Assembly (NCBI GenBank): GCA_945888325.1
Contig: CAMDAC010000006.1
Coordinates: 62,001-126,000, forward strand
Source: Candidatus Sulfopaludibacter sp. SbA3
GTDB taxonomy: Bacteria; Pseudomonadota; Alphaproteobacteria; Caulobacterales; Hyphomonadaceae
Reading direction: 5' to 3'
DNA length: 64,000 nucleotides
Shown here in pieces: positions 40,582 through 50,300 of the stretch; position 1 is the stretch's first letter, and each line of letters opens with the position of its first letter. Below the pieces are notes generated by a model. The model was not told the origin of the DNA. It worked only from the letters and a program-made list of their open reading frames with translations, and ran no database searches. Both the position numbers and the translations under genes were made by a program.

Positions 40582-41412
40582 TCAGGCCTTCAGCTTGTAG
40601 CCGTTCCGGAACATCGCCCAGACGCCGACGGTCGAGGCGAGGGCGAGCAATCCTGTATAGATTACACCGATTTGCAGCGATCCGTTGGCGACGCCGATAT
40701 GGCCGTAACGGTAGCCGTCGATCATGTAGAAAATCGGATTGAGATGGGCGATCGATTCAAACGGCTCGACCATCACCTTCACGTCGTAGAACGTGCCGGA
40801 GAGGAAGGTCAGCGGGACGATGACGAAGTTGGTGACCGCCGCGAGGTGGTCGAACTTGTCGGCCCAGATGCCGCCGGCGATGCCGAGGGCGCCGAGGATG
40901 ATGGCGCTCGAGAGGGCGAACCAGACGATCGGCCAGAGGTGGCGGATGGGGAGGCTTGCGAGGCCTGACAGATGGATCGCGAGGCCGCAGACCAGCGCGA
41001 TCAGCAGGGCGCGGGTGACGGCGCCGCCGAGGAAGGCGATGGTCAGCTCGAGCGGCGACAGCGGCGGCATCAGGAAGTCGACATGGGTGGCGTTGAACTT
41101 CGCCTGCACGAGGCTGGAGCTGGTATTGGCAAAGGCGTTCTGCAGGATCGCCATCATGATCAGGCCGGGCGCCAGGAAGTCGTTGTAGCGCAGGGCCTCG
41201 AAATCCCCCACCAGCTGCCCCCGGTCCCCGAAGGCCAGCTTGAACACCGTCATGAACAGCAGCGTCGTCACCACGGGTGCAAACACCGTCTGCATCCAGA
41301 CTTTCAGGAACCTCCCCACCTCCCGTTGGTAGAGCGTCCAGAGGCCGAGGCCGTTGAACGCGCCGTACTGGCGCAGGGTGCGGGATTGATCGGCAGCGGG
41401 AATCGTATCCAT
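40582..41412 (-). CDS. ABC-2 type transporter permease
   Basis: A 276-residue membrane protein with six hydrophobic segments and the ABC-2 permease signature: FAPVVTTLLFMTVF in helix 1, FLAPGLIMMAILQNAFANTS, and PLTFLSGTFYDV near residue 200. It is close to the YadH/NodJ export group. The partner ATPase is not adjacent: upstream is the divergent gcrA and downstream a lipoprotein, so the ATPase must be encoded elsewhere. The exported substrate is unknown. Confidence 0.88.
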   Translation of the reverse strand: MDTIPAADQSRTLRQYGAFNGLGLWTLYQREVGRFLKVWMQTVFAPVVTTLLFMTVFKLAFGDRGQLVGDFEALRYNDFLAPGLIMMAILQNAFANTSSSLVQAKFNATHVDFLMPPLSPLELTIAFLGGAVTRALLIALVCGLAIHLSGLASLPIRHLWPIVWFALSSAIILGALGIAGGIWADKFDHLAAVTNFVIVPLTFLSGTFYDVKVMVEPFESIAHLNPIFYMIDGYRYGHIGVANGSLQIGVIYTGLLALASTVGVWAMFRNGYKLKA

Positions 41413-41642
41413 GGCTACTGCACATAAGCGATGCAGCCTGCACTTGCGAGGGGCATCGCGGGGTCAATACGCCTACACAAGATATAGAACCCTGTGGAAA
41501 GCGGGGCCTGCATGTTGTGTTTCATTACGCCTCTGATACGACATCTAGGTGTCAGAACAGTTGGCGCGTACAGCCACAACAACATATAGGGGTAAGCGCA
41601 CCCAGCGACGGGACGCGCCCTGAGATGCGGGAGACTTCCAAC

Positions 41643-42179
41643 ATGTCGTGGAACGACGAGCGGGTGAACACCCTCAAGAAACTCTGGGCCGAAGGCCATT
41701 CGGCCTCCCAGATCGCCAAGCAACTGGGCGGGGTCACCCGCAATGCGGTGATCGGCAAGGTCCACCGCCTCGGCCTGTCCGGCCGCGCCACCCCGTCCCG
41801 CCCGGTCAAGCGCCCGCCGCGCCTGGCGCGGCCGAAGCCCCGTTTCCTGGCGGATGGCACGATCGCCGCGGCCACCGCCGCGCCGGCCGCCCCCGCGCCG
41901 AGCCTGCCGGTTCCGACCCTCGCCATCGAGCGCGTCTCGGCAATCAAGCCCCTGCCCCCGCTGCTGGTCGACGGCACGCCGGCGACGATCCTGACGCTGC
42001 GCGACACGATGTGCAAATGGCCGATCGGCGACCCGGCCGACCCGAAATTCGCCTTCTGCGGCCGCAAGGCCGATTGCGGCCCCTACTGCACCGAGCATGC
42101 CGCCGTCGCCTTCCAGCCGGCCCGCAAGCGCGAAGCCCGCAAATCCGAATACGACTACGTCCGGCGGATTGCCGGCTGA
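41643..42179 (+). CDS. gcrA: Cell-cycle transcriptional regulator GcrA
   Basis: A 178-residue protein. The N-terminal DNA-binding helix bundle SWNDERVNTLKKLWAEGHSA, then SQIAKQLGGVTRNAVIGKVHRLGLSG (residues 2-48) is the GcrA hallmark. A Pro/Ala-rich linker follows, then a C-terminal Cys/His domain (CKWPIGDP...FCGRKADCGPYCTEH). GcrA binds sigma-70 polymerase and acts at GANTC sites methylated by CcrM, driving S-phase genes in Caulobacter. The start follows a GGAGACTTCC stretch. A terminator at 42264-42297 ends the unit. Confidence 0.96.
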   Translation: MSWNDERVNTLKKLWAEGHSASQIAKQLGGVTRNAVIGKVHRLGLSGRATPSRPVKRPPRLARPKPRFLADGTIAAATAAPAAPAPSLPVPTLAIERVSAIKPLPPLLVDGTPATILTLRDTMCKWPIGDPADPKFAFCGRKADCGPYCTEHAAVAFQPARKREARKSEYDYVRRIAG

Positions 42180-42190
42180 TTCAAAGTCGC

Positions 42191-42230
42191 GGCGCTTGTC
42201 CGAAAACCGGTGCCCACTTTTCGGAGCGCC
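42191..42230. repeat. Dispersed alphaproteobacterial palindrome (CCGAAAACCGGTGCCCACTT type)
   Basis: TCCGAAAA (42199-42206) pairs with TTTTCGGA (42218-42225) around CCGGTGCCCAC, inside an outer GGCGC/GCGCC pair. Near-identical sequences (CCGAAAACCGGT..CCCACTTTTCGG) recur in the intergenic DNA of many alphaproteobacteria, from memory. It lies 11 bases after the gcrA stop and could double as its first terminator or an mRNA 3' end stabiliser. Confidence 0.6.
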
Positions 42231-42263
42231 GCTCAGCGCCGCGCTGACATCACCAGATGAAGA

Positions 42264-42297
42264 AGCCTCCGGTGTAGTAATGCGCCGGGGGTTTTTC
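42264..42297 (+). terminator. Terminator downstream of gcrA
   Basis: CCTCCGG (42266-42272) pairs with CCGGGGG (42285-42291) with one G:T pair, and is followed by TTTTTCG. Confidence 0.75.
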
Positions 42298-42408
42298 GTG
42301 GCGCCCGCCGCCGGTTATGCTTGAGAGTTTTCTCCCTTTGGTAGAAAGTTTGGGAGAGAGCCCGTCAGATCACCCCGTCCAGAAACCGGCATGGTCGGGC
42401 GAGCCATT

Positions 42409-42444
42409 GTAGGGTGCATTAAGGCCGCAGGCCGCAATGCACCG
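42409..42444 (+). repeat. REP-like palindrome, upstream copy 1
   Basis: It begins GTAGGGTGCATTAAGGCCG and ends GCCGCAATGCACCG: a stem TGCATT...AATGCA with an inner GGCC loop. It is one half of an inverted pair upstream of the RAYT gene and shares its ends with the other two copies. Confidence 0.8.
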
Positions 42445-42458
42445 TTCGACCGTTGAAG

Positions 42459-42490
42459 CGGTGCATTGCGCTTCGCTTAATGCACCCTAC
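42459..42490 (-). repeat. REP-like palindrome, upstream copy 2 (inverted)
   Basis: It reads CGGTGCATTGCG...TTAATGCACCCTAC on the plus strand, i.e. the reverse orientation of copy 1, 14 bases away. Together they form a BIME-like inverted pair just before the transposase start. Confidence 0.8.
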
Positions 42491-42500
42491 GGTGTTGCAC

Positions 42501-42971
42501 ATGCCGAACTATCGACGAGTTTATGTTCCGGGGGGAACTTACTTTTTCACGGTCGCGCTGCGGGATCGGCGAAGCGGTCTGCTGACGGAAGAAATTGACA
42601 AATTTCGCGCGGCCTACGCCCGCGTTTCGAAAGACTGGCCGTTTGAAACCGTGGCCATGTGCGTGTTGCCGGATCATCTGCATTGCGTCTGGACGCTGCC
42701 TGAAGGGGACGACGCTTTCTCGACCCACTGGCGGCTAATCAAGCTGAACTTCTCGAAGTCTTTGCCGCGGGCTGCTGATCCCGCAGCGGGCCGCCGCGCG
42801 GGCGAGCGTGGCATTTGGCAGCGGCGGTTCTGGGAGCACTTTGTCCGGGATGAGAAGGATCTGGAGGCCTGCATGAACTATGTTCACTGGAATCCGGTGA
42901 AGCATGGGCTGGTGGTGAAATTTGAGGAATGGCCGCATTCGACATGGCGGCGGTTTCATTCGAGTGTGTAG
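42501..42971 (+). CDS. REP-associated tyrosine transposase (RAYT, IS200-like)
   Basis: A 156-residue Y1 transposase-like HUH endonuclease. The start MPNYRRVYVPGGTYFFTVAL is typical of RAYTs. The metal-binding His pair is H59-L60-H61 in LPDHLHCVW, and the nucleophile is probably Tyr127 in CMNYVHWNPVKHGL. These enzymes cut and join single-stranded REP DNA and spread REP palindromes without forming classical insertion sequences. The longer frame from 42453 reads through a REP and is not the true start. Its TAG stop is part of the downstream REP. All key residues are intact. Confidence 0.92.
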   Translation: MPNYRRVYVPGGTYFFTVALRDRRSGLLTEEIDKFRAAYARVSKDWPFETVAMCVLPDHLHCVWTLPEGDDAFSTHWRLIKLNFSKSLPRAADPAAGRRAGERGIWQRRFWEHFVRDEKDLEACMNYVHWNPVKHGLVVKFEEWPHSTWRRFHSSV

Positions 42972-43002
42972 GGTGCATCCGGCCGAAGGCCGTAATGCAC
43001 CG
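42968..43002 (+). repeat. REP-like palindrome, downstream copy
   Basis: It begins GTAGGGTGCATCCGGCCG and ends GGCCGTAATGCACCG, in the same orientation as copy 1 but with different loop bases. The transposase stop codon lies inside its first four bases, so the gene is tightly bracketed by its presumed substrate. Confidence 0.8.
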
Positions 43003-43010
43003 CAGGCGGA

Positions 43011-44384
43011 TTATTCCCGCCCGGTGGGCATCCAGACGCCAAAGGCGGTGCCTTGGCCCATCAGGGTTTCGACGGCGAGGCCGCCGCGGTGGTGGGCCAT
43101 GATGTGTTTGACGATGGCGAGGCCGAGGCCGGTGCCGGTGATCTTGCCGCCGCGGGACTGGTCGGCGCGGTAGAAGCGTTCACCGAGACGCGGCAGGTGT
43201 TCGCGCTCGATGCCGGGGCCCTGGTCCTCGACGCGCAGCCAGACGGCGGCCTCCGGCGCGCTGGTGCGGGCGAGCGCCTGCAGCAGGGTCATCCGTCCAC
43301 TGAGGGCCCAGCGCTGGGACGCGGTGATGCGCGCCTCGGCGAGCGAGGGCGCCGCGCCGAAGCTGAGCGTGACGGTGCTGCCCGCCTTTGAATACTTGAC
43401 GGCGTTGGAGACGAGGTTCTCGACCACCTGGACGAGTTCGTCGCGGTGGGCTGTCATTTCCGGCATTTCGGTGGGGGCGGCGTTGACGGTGAGGGTGACC
43501 CCCTTCCCGGCCGCGATCGGCTCCAGCGCGGCGAGCGAGGCAGAGACAATCTCGGCGAGGTTTTCCCGCCCGCGCGGCAGGACGTGTTCGGACGATTCAA
43601 TCCGCGACAGGGAGAGGAGATCGGCGATCAGGCGGCTCATCCGGTCGGACTCGCCGGCCATTATGTCGAGGAAACGGGGCCAGGCGGCGGTGTCATCCTT
43701 CGCCGGGCCGCGCATGGTCTCGATGAAACCGGAGATTGCGGTGAGCGGGGTGCGCAGCTCGTGGCTGGCATTGGCGAGGAAGTCCGCCCTCGCGCGGGCG
43801 GCGCGCTTCACCGGGGTGAGGTCCTCCATCAGCACCAGCACGTGGCGCCCGGCAGGGATGCGGCTGACATGGGCGCGCCAGGTCTCGTCCGGGCCGGTTT
43901 CAAGCTCGGCGGAGACGGGGGCGGCATTGGTGCGTTCCAGCGCCTGGTCGATGGCGGCGAGCAGGACGGGCGAGCGGATCACCGCGCTGGCGCGGGCAAA
44001 AGGAAGGTTCGTGAGCTGGAACAGGTCATCGGCGGCGCGGTTGAAGGCCATGATCTTCTGGCCCGGCCCGATTTCGAGCGCGGGCAGCGGCAGGGCGGCG
44101 AACAGGCTGGGGCCGGGCTCGGCAGGCTCGGGCGCGGGCTTTTCGGCCCAGGTGTCGGCGACGCCCTGCGGCACCCGGGCGGCGGAGCCGACGAAATAGG
44201 CGAGCGCCACGGAGGCGATGACGCCGAGGGCGCTGAGCGCTTCGATCAGGCCAAGGGCGCCGGTGAGGGCGAGCAGAAACAGGACAAGCGCCGTTGTACC
44301 GAGCAGCACGGTGAAGTCGCGCGTCCGCCGCGTCATCGACCGCCGGCCTGCATCCTCGCTCAACGTTTCACCTGCAGGATCCAT
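43011..44384 (-). CDS. PhoR-like sensor histidine kinase
   Basis: A 457-residue kinase: two membrane helices (about residues 25-65), a short linker, a PAS-like region (ALPLPALEIGPGQKIMAFN), HisKA with the phospho-acceptor His in NASHELRTPLTAISGFIETM, and an HATPase domain with N, G1 (DQGPGIE) and G2 (GTGLGLAIVKHIM) boxes. It resembles PhoR of phosphate-starvation systems, but there is no PhoB, pst or phoU nearby, so the signal is uncertain. The N-terminus is ambiguous: 44384 or 44336 (MTRRTRDF) are both possible. Confidence 0.85.
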   Translation of the reverse strand: MDPAGETLSEDAGRRSMTRRTRDFTVLLGTTALVLFLLALTGALGLIEALSALGVIASVALAYFVGSAARVPQGVADTWAEKPAPEPAEPGPSLFAALPLPALEIGPGQKIMAFNRAADDLFQLTNLPFARASAVIRSPVLLAAIDQALERTNAAPVSAELETGPDETWRAHVSRIPAGRHVLVLMEDLTPVKRAARARADFLANASHELRTPLTAISGFIETMRGPAKDDTAAWPRFLDIMAGESDRMSRLIADLLSLSRIESSEHVLPRGRENLAEIVSASLAALEPIAAGKGVTLTVNAAPTEMPEMTAHRDELVQVVENLVSNAVKYSKAGSTVTLSFGAAPSLAEARITASQRWALSGRMTLLQALARTSAPEAAVWLRVEDQGPGIEREHLPRLGERFYRADQSRGGKITGTGLGLAIVKHIMAHHRGGLAVETLMGQGTAFGVWMPTGRE

Positions 44385-44497
44385 CCTCTGGCGGGGCCTT
44401 CGGCAGAGGCCCCGTTCTGGCGCTAACGCGCGCTCCGGCATCTGCCAAGCCCCGGAGTCCGTAACAGGGGCAGCAGGAGCGTCACATGTTCAAGACA

Positions 44498-44552
44498 AAT
44501 TATTGAATTTCGATAATTCTATATTGACGCTCGGCAAGTGCGGGCGTATCGG
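44498..44552 (+). promoter_or_regulatory. Promoter and palindromic operator of the RND efflux operon
   Basis: A 21-bp palindrome at 44498-44518 (arms AATTATTGAA and TTCGATAATT around a central T, one mismatched pair) sits five bases before the -35 box TTGACG (44524-44529). TATCGG at 44547-44552 is a fair -10 with a 17-base spacer. The outer-membrane gene starts 33 bases later. The AT-rich palindrome looks like a TetR/MarR or LysR-type binding site; no regulator gene is adjacent. Confidence 0.55.
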
Positions 44553-44585
44553 ATCACAATCCTCAGACAGGCCAGACTTCAGCGC

Positions 44586-46034
44586 ATGAAAAAATCACTT
44601 CTACTGCTTGGTTCTGCGATGTTGTCGGCCTGCGCGGTCGTGCCGGATGGCGCCGAGCGCTATATCGACGACCGCGAGGCGCTGTTCGAGACGGTGCCGG
44701 ATGCGCCGTCCGAATGGGCCGCGCGCGGCGTGGCCGGGACGGCGCCGACGGGGGACTGGCTGAACCAGTTCAATGATCCGGTGATGACGCAGCTGGTGGG
44801 CGAGGCGCTGGCCCGCAACCCGACGCTGGAATCGCGGGCGGCGCTGACGCGGGCGACCGAGGCCCTTTCGCGCGCGGCGCGCGGGCAGCGGCTGCCGAGC
44901 CTGTCGGCCTCGCTCTCGGCGGGCGGCACCTCGACCGGCCTCGACGTGGCCGGCACGAACGAGCGCTTCAACGATCCGCTGTACGGCTTCAGCATTGATG
45001 CGAGCTGGGAAGCGGATATCTGGGGCCGCTTGTCGAACTCGGTCGCGCAGGCGGATGCGGACTATGCCGCGAGCGCGGCGGACCTGGCCGCGACCGAGTT
45101 GTCGATTGCGGCGCAGACGGCGTTTGCCTGGATCGCGCTGAATGAAGCGCTGGCGCAGGAGCGGATTGCGGTCCTGTCTTTCGAGGCGCGCGACCGCGTG
45201 CTGACGATCACCGACCGGCGCGTCCGGTCCGGCGTGTCGGACCCGCTGGAGCTGCGCACGGCGCGCTCCTCGCTGGCCAGCGCCGAAGCGACGATTGCGG
45301 CCCGGCGCCAGGCTTCGACCGAGGCGGCGCGGCGGCTGGAAGTGCTGCTGGGACGCTATCCCGGCGCCGAGATTACCGCGACCTCGACGATCCCCGAGCT
45401 TCAGGAGATGGCGACCGAGGGCAACCCCGCGCTTCTGTTGTCACGCCGGCCGGACATCGCGGGGCTGGAAGCCCGCGTGGTGGCGGCCGGCCTGCGGGCC
45501 GAGGAAGCGCGTCTCGCGATGCTGCCGTCGCTGCGGCTGACGGGGTCGGCCTCGACCAGTTCGTCGGAGTTTGAAGATGCCATGGATCCGCAGCTGATTG
45601 CGGCGCGGCTGGTGGCCGGGCTGGTGCAGCCGCTGTTTACCGGCGGGCGCCTCAAGGCCCAGCAGGAAGCGGCGATTGCGCAGGCGCAGTCGTCGGTGGC
45701 CAACTATGTCGGCGGCGTGCTGACAGCCTGGCGCGAAGTGGAAGACGCGCTGACGGCCGACGTGCTGCTCGCGCGGCAGGAAACGGCGCAGACGACGGCG
45801 TTCGAAGAGGCGCGGTATGCCGAGGAACTGGCGGAGCGCCAGTATATCAGCGGCACGATCACCATCTTCAACCTGATCGACGCGCAGACGCGCCGGCTGA
45901 CCGCTGAAAGCCAGCTGGTCTCGGCGCGGGCAAGCCGTGCTATAAACCGGGTTTCGTACCACCTCGCGCTCGGAGGCGGTGTGCCCACCGCGGCCGCCCT
46001 ACCCGCCCCTTCAGAAGTCCAGACCCCGCAGTAA
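44586..46034 (+). CDS. RND efflux outer-membrane factor (NodT/OprM family lipoprotein)
   Basis: A 482-residue TolC-like channel lipoprotein with the lipobox LSAC (Cys16). Two OEP repeats fill the rest: DWLNQFNDPVMTQLVGEAL starts the first, and RRPDIAGLEARVVAAG near residue 300 is the conserved OMF motif. The C-terminus contains YISGTITIFNLIDAQTRRL. It should form the outer-membrane tunnel of the pump. GTG 44538 is an alternative start with no signal peptide; ATG 44586 is preferred. Confidence 0.93.
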   Translation: MKKSLLLLGSAMLSACAVVPDGAERYIDDREALFETVPDAPSEWAARGVAGTAPTGDWLNQFNDPVMTQLVGEALARNPTLESRAALTRATEALSRAARGQRLPSLSASLSAGGTSTGLDVAGTNERFNDPLYGFSIDASWEADIWGRLSNSVAQADADYAASAADLAATELSIAAQTAFAWIALNEALAQERIAVLSFEARDRVLTITDRRVRSGVSDPLELRTARSSLASAEATIAARRQASTEAARRLEVLLGRYPGAEITATSTIPELQEMATEGNPALLLSRRPDIAGLEARVVAAGLRAEEARLAMLPSLRLTGSASTSSSEFEDAMDPQLIAARLVAGLVQPLFTGGRLKAQQEAAIAQAQSSVANYVGGVLTAWREVEDALTADVLLARQETAQTTAFEEARYAEELAERQYISGTITIFNLIDAQTRRLTAESQLVSARASRAINRVSYHLALGGGVPTAAALPAPSEVQTPQ

Positions 46035-46054
46035 GCGGCAGGAGCCATATCCCC

Positions 46055-47323
46055 ATGGGACGCCTAATTGCCATCATCGCCCCCATCGTCATCATCCTCG
46101 TCCTGGGGATCGGCGGGTTCATCGCTGTCCAGGCGATGAAGCCGCAAGCCGAGAAGAGCGACGAGCCCCGCGCCGGCCTCAACGTGTTTGCCGAGCCGGT
46201 GCAGGAAGTCGCGCTGACGCTGACCGTCGAGGCCCAGGGCGAAGTGCGCCCGAAGACCGAGATCATCGTCGCGCCGCAGACCTCAGGCCGGATCGCGTAT
46301 GTCTCGCCGGACTTCATCGATGGCGGCTTCATCCGCCGCGGCCAGGTGCTCGTGCGCGTCGATGCGCAGGACTATGAGCTGGGCGTGGTGCGCGCGCGCT
46401 CGCTGGTCGCTTCGGCCGAGCAACGCCTCGCCCGCGAAGTGGCCGAGTCCGAACTGGCGCTGCAGGATCTTGAAGACCTCGGCATGACGGATGCCTCGCC
46501 GCTCGCCCGGCGCGAGCCGCAGCTGGCCGAAGCGCAGGCCTCGCTGGACGCGGCCAAATCGCAGCTGAAGGACGCAGAACTCGCGCTCGCCCGCACGGCG
46601 GTGATCGCACCGTTCGATGGCCGCGTGCGCGAGCGCAGCGTGGACATCGGACAGGTGGTCGCGCCCGGACAATCACTCGGGCGCATCTTCGGCAATGATG
46701 CCGTGGAAGTCTCGCTGCCGCTGAAGGATGCCGAACTCGGCCGCCTCGGCTTGCCGATCGCCTTCGAAGACAGCGAAAAAACTCCGGGTCCGGAAGTGAT
46801 CTTCACCGGAAACGTCGGCGGCGAACCGCGGACCTGGCGCGGCAAGATCGTGCGCACCGGCGCAGCCGTCAATTCGCAGACGCGCCAGATCAACGTGATC
46901 GCAGAACTGAAGGACCCGTTCGGCAAGGGCGCGGATAATGGCGCGCCGATGGCGCCCGGATTGTTCGTGCTCGCACAGATCCAGGGCCGCAGCCTTGACC
47001 GTGTGATGGTGGCGCCGCGCTCCGCGCTGCGCGGCGATGACCAGCTCTATATCGGCGATCCGAAGACCGGCAAACTGTCGATCCGCACCGTGAACATCGA
47101 GCATTCGGACCGCGACGGCGCCTACTTCCATGAAGGCGCGCAAGTCGGCGAGCTGGCCATCACCAGCCCGATCCAGGCCCCTTTTGACGGCATGAGCCTG
47201 ACGGTGATGCAGCGGATGGAAGACGGCACGGTGAAAGTTCACAATCCGCCGAAGCCGGCCGCTGATGCCGAAAAGGTCGCCAAGGCCGAGACCGGCACCG
47301 GCGCCGAAGGAGCTGCCCAATGA
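46055..47323 (+). CDS. RND efflux periplasmic adaptor (membrane fusion protein)
   Basis: A 422-residue protein with an N-terminal membrane anchor (about residues 4-27), a biotinyl-lipoyl-like motif split around a coiled-coil hairpin (ARSLVASAEQRLAREVAESE), and the conserved VIAPFDGRVRERSVDIGQVV segment closing the lipoyl domain. Beta-barrel and membrane-proximal domains follow. It bridges the inner-membrane pump and outer-membrane channel. Its stop overlaps the pump start (ATGA, 47320-47323). Confidence 0.93.
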   Translation: MGRLIAIIAPIVIILVLGIGGFIAVQAMKPQAEKSDEPRAGLNVFAEPVQEVALTLTVEAQGEVRPKTEIIVAPQTSGRIAYVSPDFIDGGFIRRGQVLVRVDAQDYELGVVRARSLVASAEQRLAREVAESELALQDLEDLGMTDASPLARREPQLAEAQASLDAAKSQLKDAELALARTAVIAPFDGRVRERSVDIGQVVAPGQSLGRIFGNDAVEVSLPLKDAELGRLGLPIAFEDSEKTPGPEVIFTGNVGGEPRTWRGKIVRTGAAVNSQTRQINVIAELKDPFGKGADNGAPMAPGLFVLAQIQGRSLDRVMVAPRSALRGDDQLYIGDPKTGKLSIRTVNIEHSDRDGAYFHEGAQVGELAITSPIQAPFDGMSLTVMQRMEDGTVKVHNPPKPAADAEKVAKAETGTGAEGAAQ

Positions 47324-50300
47324 GCGGGATCGTCGCCTGGTTTGCGCGTAACTCGGTTGCCGCAAACCTCCTTATGTTCATCTTCTTTGCCGGCGGTGTG
47401 TTCGGCTATTCGTCGATGGAACGGGAAATGTTCCCGGTCGTGAAGGTGTCCGGCGCGTCGGTGTCGGTGGCCTGGACCGGCGCAAGCCCGCGCGACATCG
47501 AAGACCAGATCGTGACCCGGATCGAAGAAGCGGTGGCCGACATCAACGGCCTCGACCGCGTCACCTCGACCTCCAGCGAAGGCTTCGGCGTGGTCAACAT
47601 CCGCGGCCGCGACGATATCGACATGGACACCTTCCTCGACGAGGTGAAGCTGCGCGTCGACCAGATCAACAACCTGCCGCAGGCAGCGTTCGAGCCGCAG
47701 GTCGAGCGCTGGGAGCAGCGCAACTGGTTCATGGGTCTGGCGGTGCACAGCGACCTCGACGCGCGGACGCTGCGCAAGATCGGCGACAAGGTCCGCGACG
47801 AGATTGCGGCCCAGCCTGGCGGCGAGCTCGCGGTGCTGCAAGGCACGCTGAGCGAACAGGTCAGCATCGAAGTTTCCGAGGAGGCGCTGCGCCGCTTCGG
47901 CCTCAGCCTGTCCGACGTGGCGAATGCGGTGCGGCAGACCTCGCTGAACTCTTCCGGCGGCCGGATTGAATCGCCGGTCGGCGACGTCCAGCTGACCGCG
48001 CGCAACCTTGCCGACACGGCCGAGCAGTTCGGCGAAATCATCATCCGCCAGTCGAGCGAAGAAGGCACCGTCCGCGTGGCGGATGTCGCCACCGTGGTCG
48101 ACGGCTTTGTCAGCGACAAGCTGCAGGCGAGCTTCAACGGGCGCGCGACGACGTTCGTGATGATCCCTGAACCCGACAACATGGATATCACGCGGTACGC
48201 TGAAGGCTTCCGTGACTATATCAAGCGCGCCAACGACCCGGCCAACGGTATCCTTCCGGAAGGCGTGAAGATCGACGTCCTGTGGGACGATTCCAAAACC
48301 TTCCAGGACCGGATGGACCTGATCACGGCGTCGGCGCTGTCCGGCGCCATCCTGGTGATGATCGTCCTGCTGCTTTTCCTTCGCCCGATCGTTGCCATCT
48401 GGGTCACAGCCGGCATCTTCACGGCGTTTGCCGGCAGCATCATGCTCTTCCCCGTCATGGGCGTGTCCTGGAACATCCTGTCGACCTTCGCCGTGCTGCT
48501 GGTGATCGGCGTGATCGTCGACGACGCCATCGTCGTCGGCGAGAACATCCACAAGGAAGTGGAAAGCGGACGGCGCGACGGCATTGATGCCGCCGTCCTC
48601 GGCACGCAGCTGGTGATGAAGCCTGTCATCTTCGGCGTTCTGACAACCATCATCGCGTTCCTGCCCTGGGCCTTCGTGACCGGGCCGACGCGCGTGTTCA
48701 CGCAGCAGATCACCTTCGTGGTGGTCATCTCGCTGACGATCTCCGTGATCGAGTGTCTGCTGATCCTTCCCGCGCACCTTGCGCACATGAAGAAGCAGAA
48801 GTTCGAAGGCCCGACCGGCAACCTGATGAAGTTCCAGCGCCGGATCGCCGACAGCCTGTTGTGGTTTGCAAGCAACCTTTACCGCCCGGTTCTCGAACTG
48901 GTGATCAAGTTCCGGTACGCCACCCTCGCCTTCTTCTTCTCGATCCTCGCGATTGCGATCTCGCTGCAGTCGAGCGGTATCGTGCCGTTCAAGTTCATGC
49001 CGGAAATCGAAGCCGACCTGATCCAGGTCAGCATCGAGATGCCGGACGGCACGCCGTTCGAGCGCGTCGTGCAGGTGCGCGACCAGCTGCAGGCGGGCGT
49101 CATTGCGGCGACCGAGATCACCGACAAACAGCACCCCGAGATCGACGGCGGACTGATCCGGGACGCGTCCATCGTGGCAGGCGGCACCAGCGTGCAGGCC
49201 TGGATCGGTCTCGTTCCGCCGGAAGAGCGGCCGGAAGGCGTCCGCTCGAAGGATATTGCCGACGAGCTGCGCAAGGCGACCGGCGAAATCCAGGACGCGG
49301 AAGAGATCAACTTCGAGTTCACCTTCAACCGACCCGACACGGGCGTGACCTTTGCGCTCAGCCACCCGGACCTTGACCGGCTGCGCGCATCGGCCGACCT
49401 CGTGAAGGCGCATCTGGCGACCTATTCGGAAGCCTATGACATCACCGACAACCTCTCCTCTGCGGCGGAGGAAATCCAGATCACGATGAAGCCCGGCGCG
49501 GAAACGCTGGGCATCACGCTCGCGGATGTATCGAACCAGCTGCGCCAGGCTTATTTCGGAGAGCTGGCGGACCGGATGGCGCGTGACGGCGAGGACGTGG
49601 AAGTGCGCGTTCGCCTGCCCATTGAAGCGCGCAATGATCTCGACAGCCTTGCGGCGATCCGTATACGGACGCTCGACGGGCGCGAAATTCCGGTGACGGA
49701 AGTTGCAAACTTCGAATACGCGCCAGGCATCAACCGGATCGTGCGGAGAAACCGAGTGCGTTCGGTGTCGGTCGGCGCCGAGGTTCTCGGCGAGGGCGGC
49801 CGCGCGCGCATCATGGAGGCGATGGAGAAGGATTTCTGGCCGCAGTTCAAACAGGAGTTCCCGGACGTCGTGCGCGGCGAAGCGGGCGGCTTTGAGCAGG
49901 AACAGGAGTTCTTCGCCGATATTCTCAAGCTGGTCCTGATGGCCATCGGCGCGATGTATATCCTGCTGGCGATCGGCTTCAGGTCCTATACCCAGCCGAT
50001 CCTGCTGATGATGGCCCTGCCCTTTGCCTATTGCGGCGCAATCCTGGGACTGGCGATCACCGGCACGCCGATGGCGATGTTTGCCTTCTTCGGAATCGCG
50101 GCGGCCGCCGGCGTCGTGATTAACGACAACCTGGTGCTGATCGACTATGTCAACAAGCGCCGGGATGAAGGCGCAGGCGCCGTGCAGGCGCTGGTCGATG
50201 CGGGGGTCTCGCGCTTCCGTCCGATCCTGCTGACCTCGTTGACGACCTTTGTCGGCCTCGCACCGATGCTGTTCGAAAAGTCCGTACAGGCACAATTCCT

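Noticed and set aside
41395-41642. CcrM methylation (GANTC) control of gcrA
   Set aside because: Only one GANTC (GAATC near 41400) was seen, inside the ABC permease gene; too weak to call.
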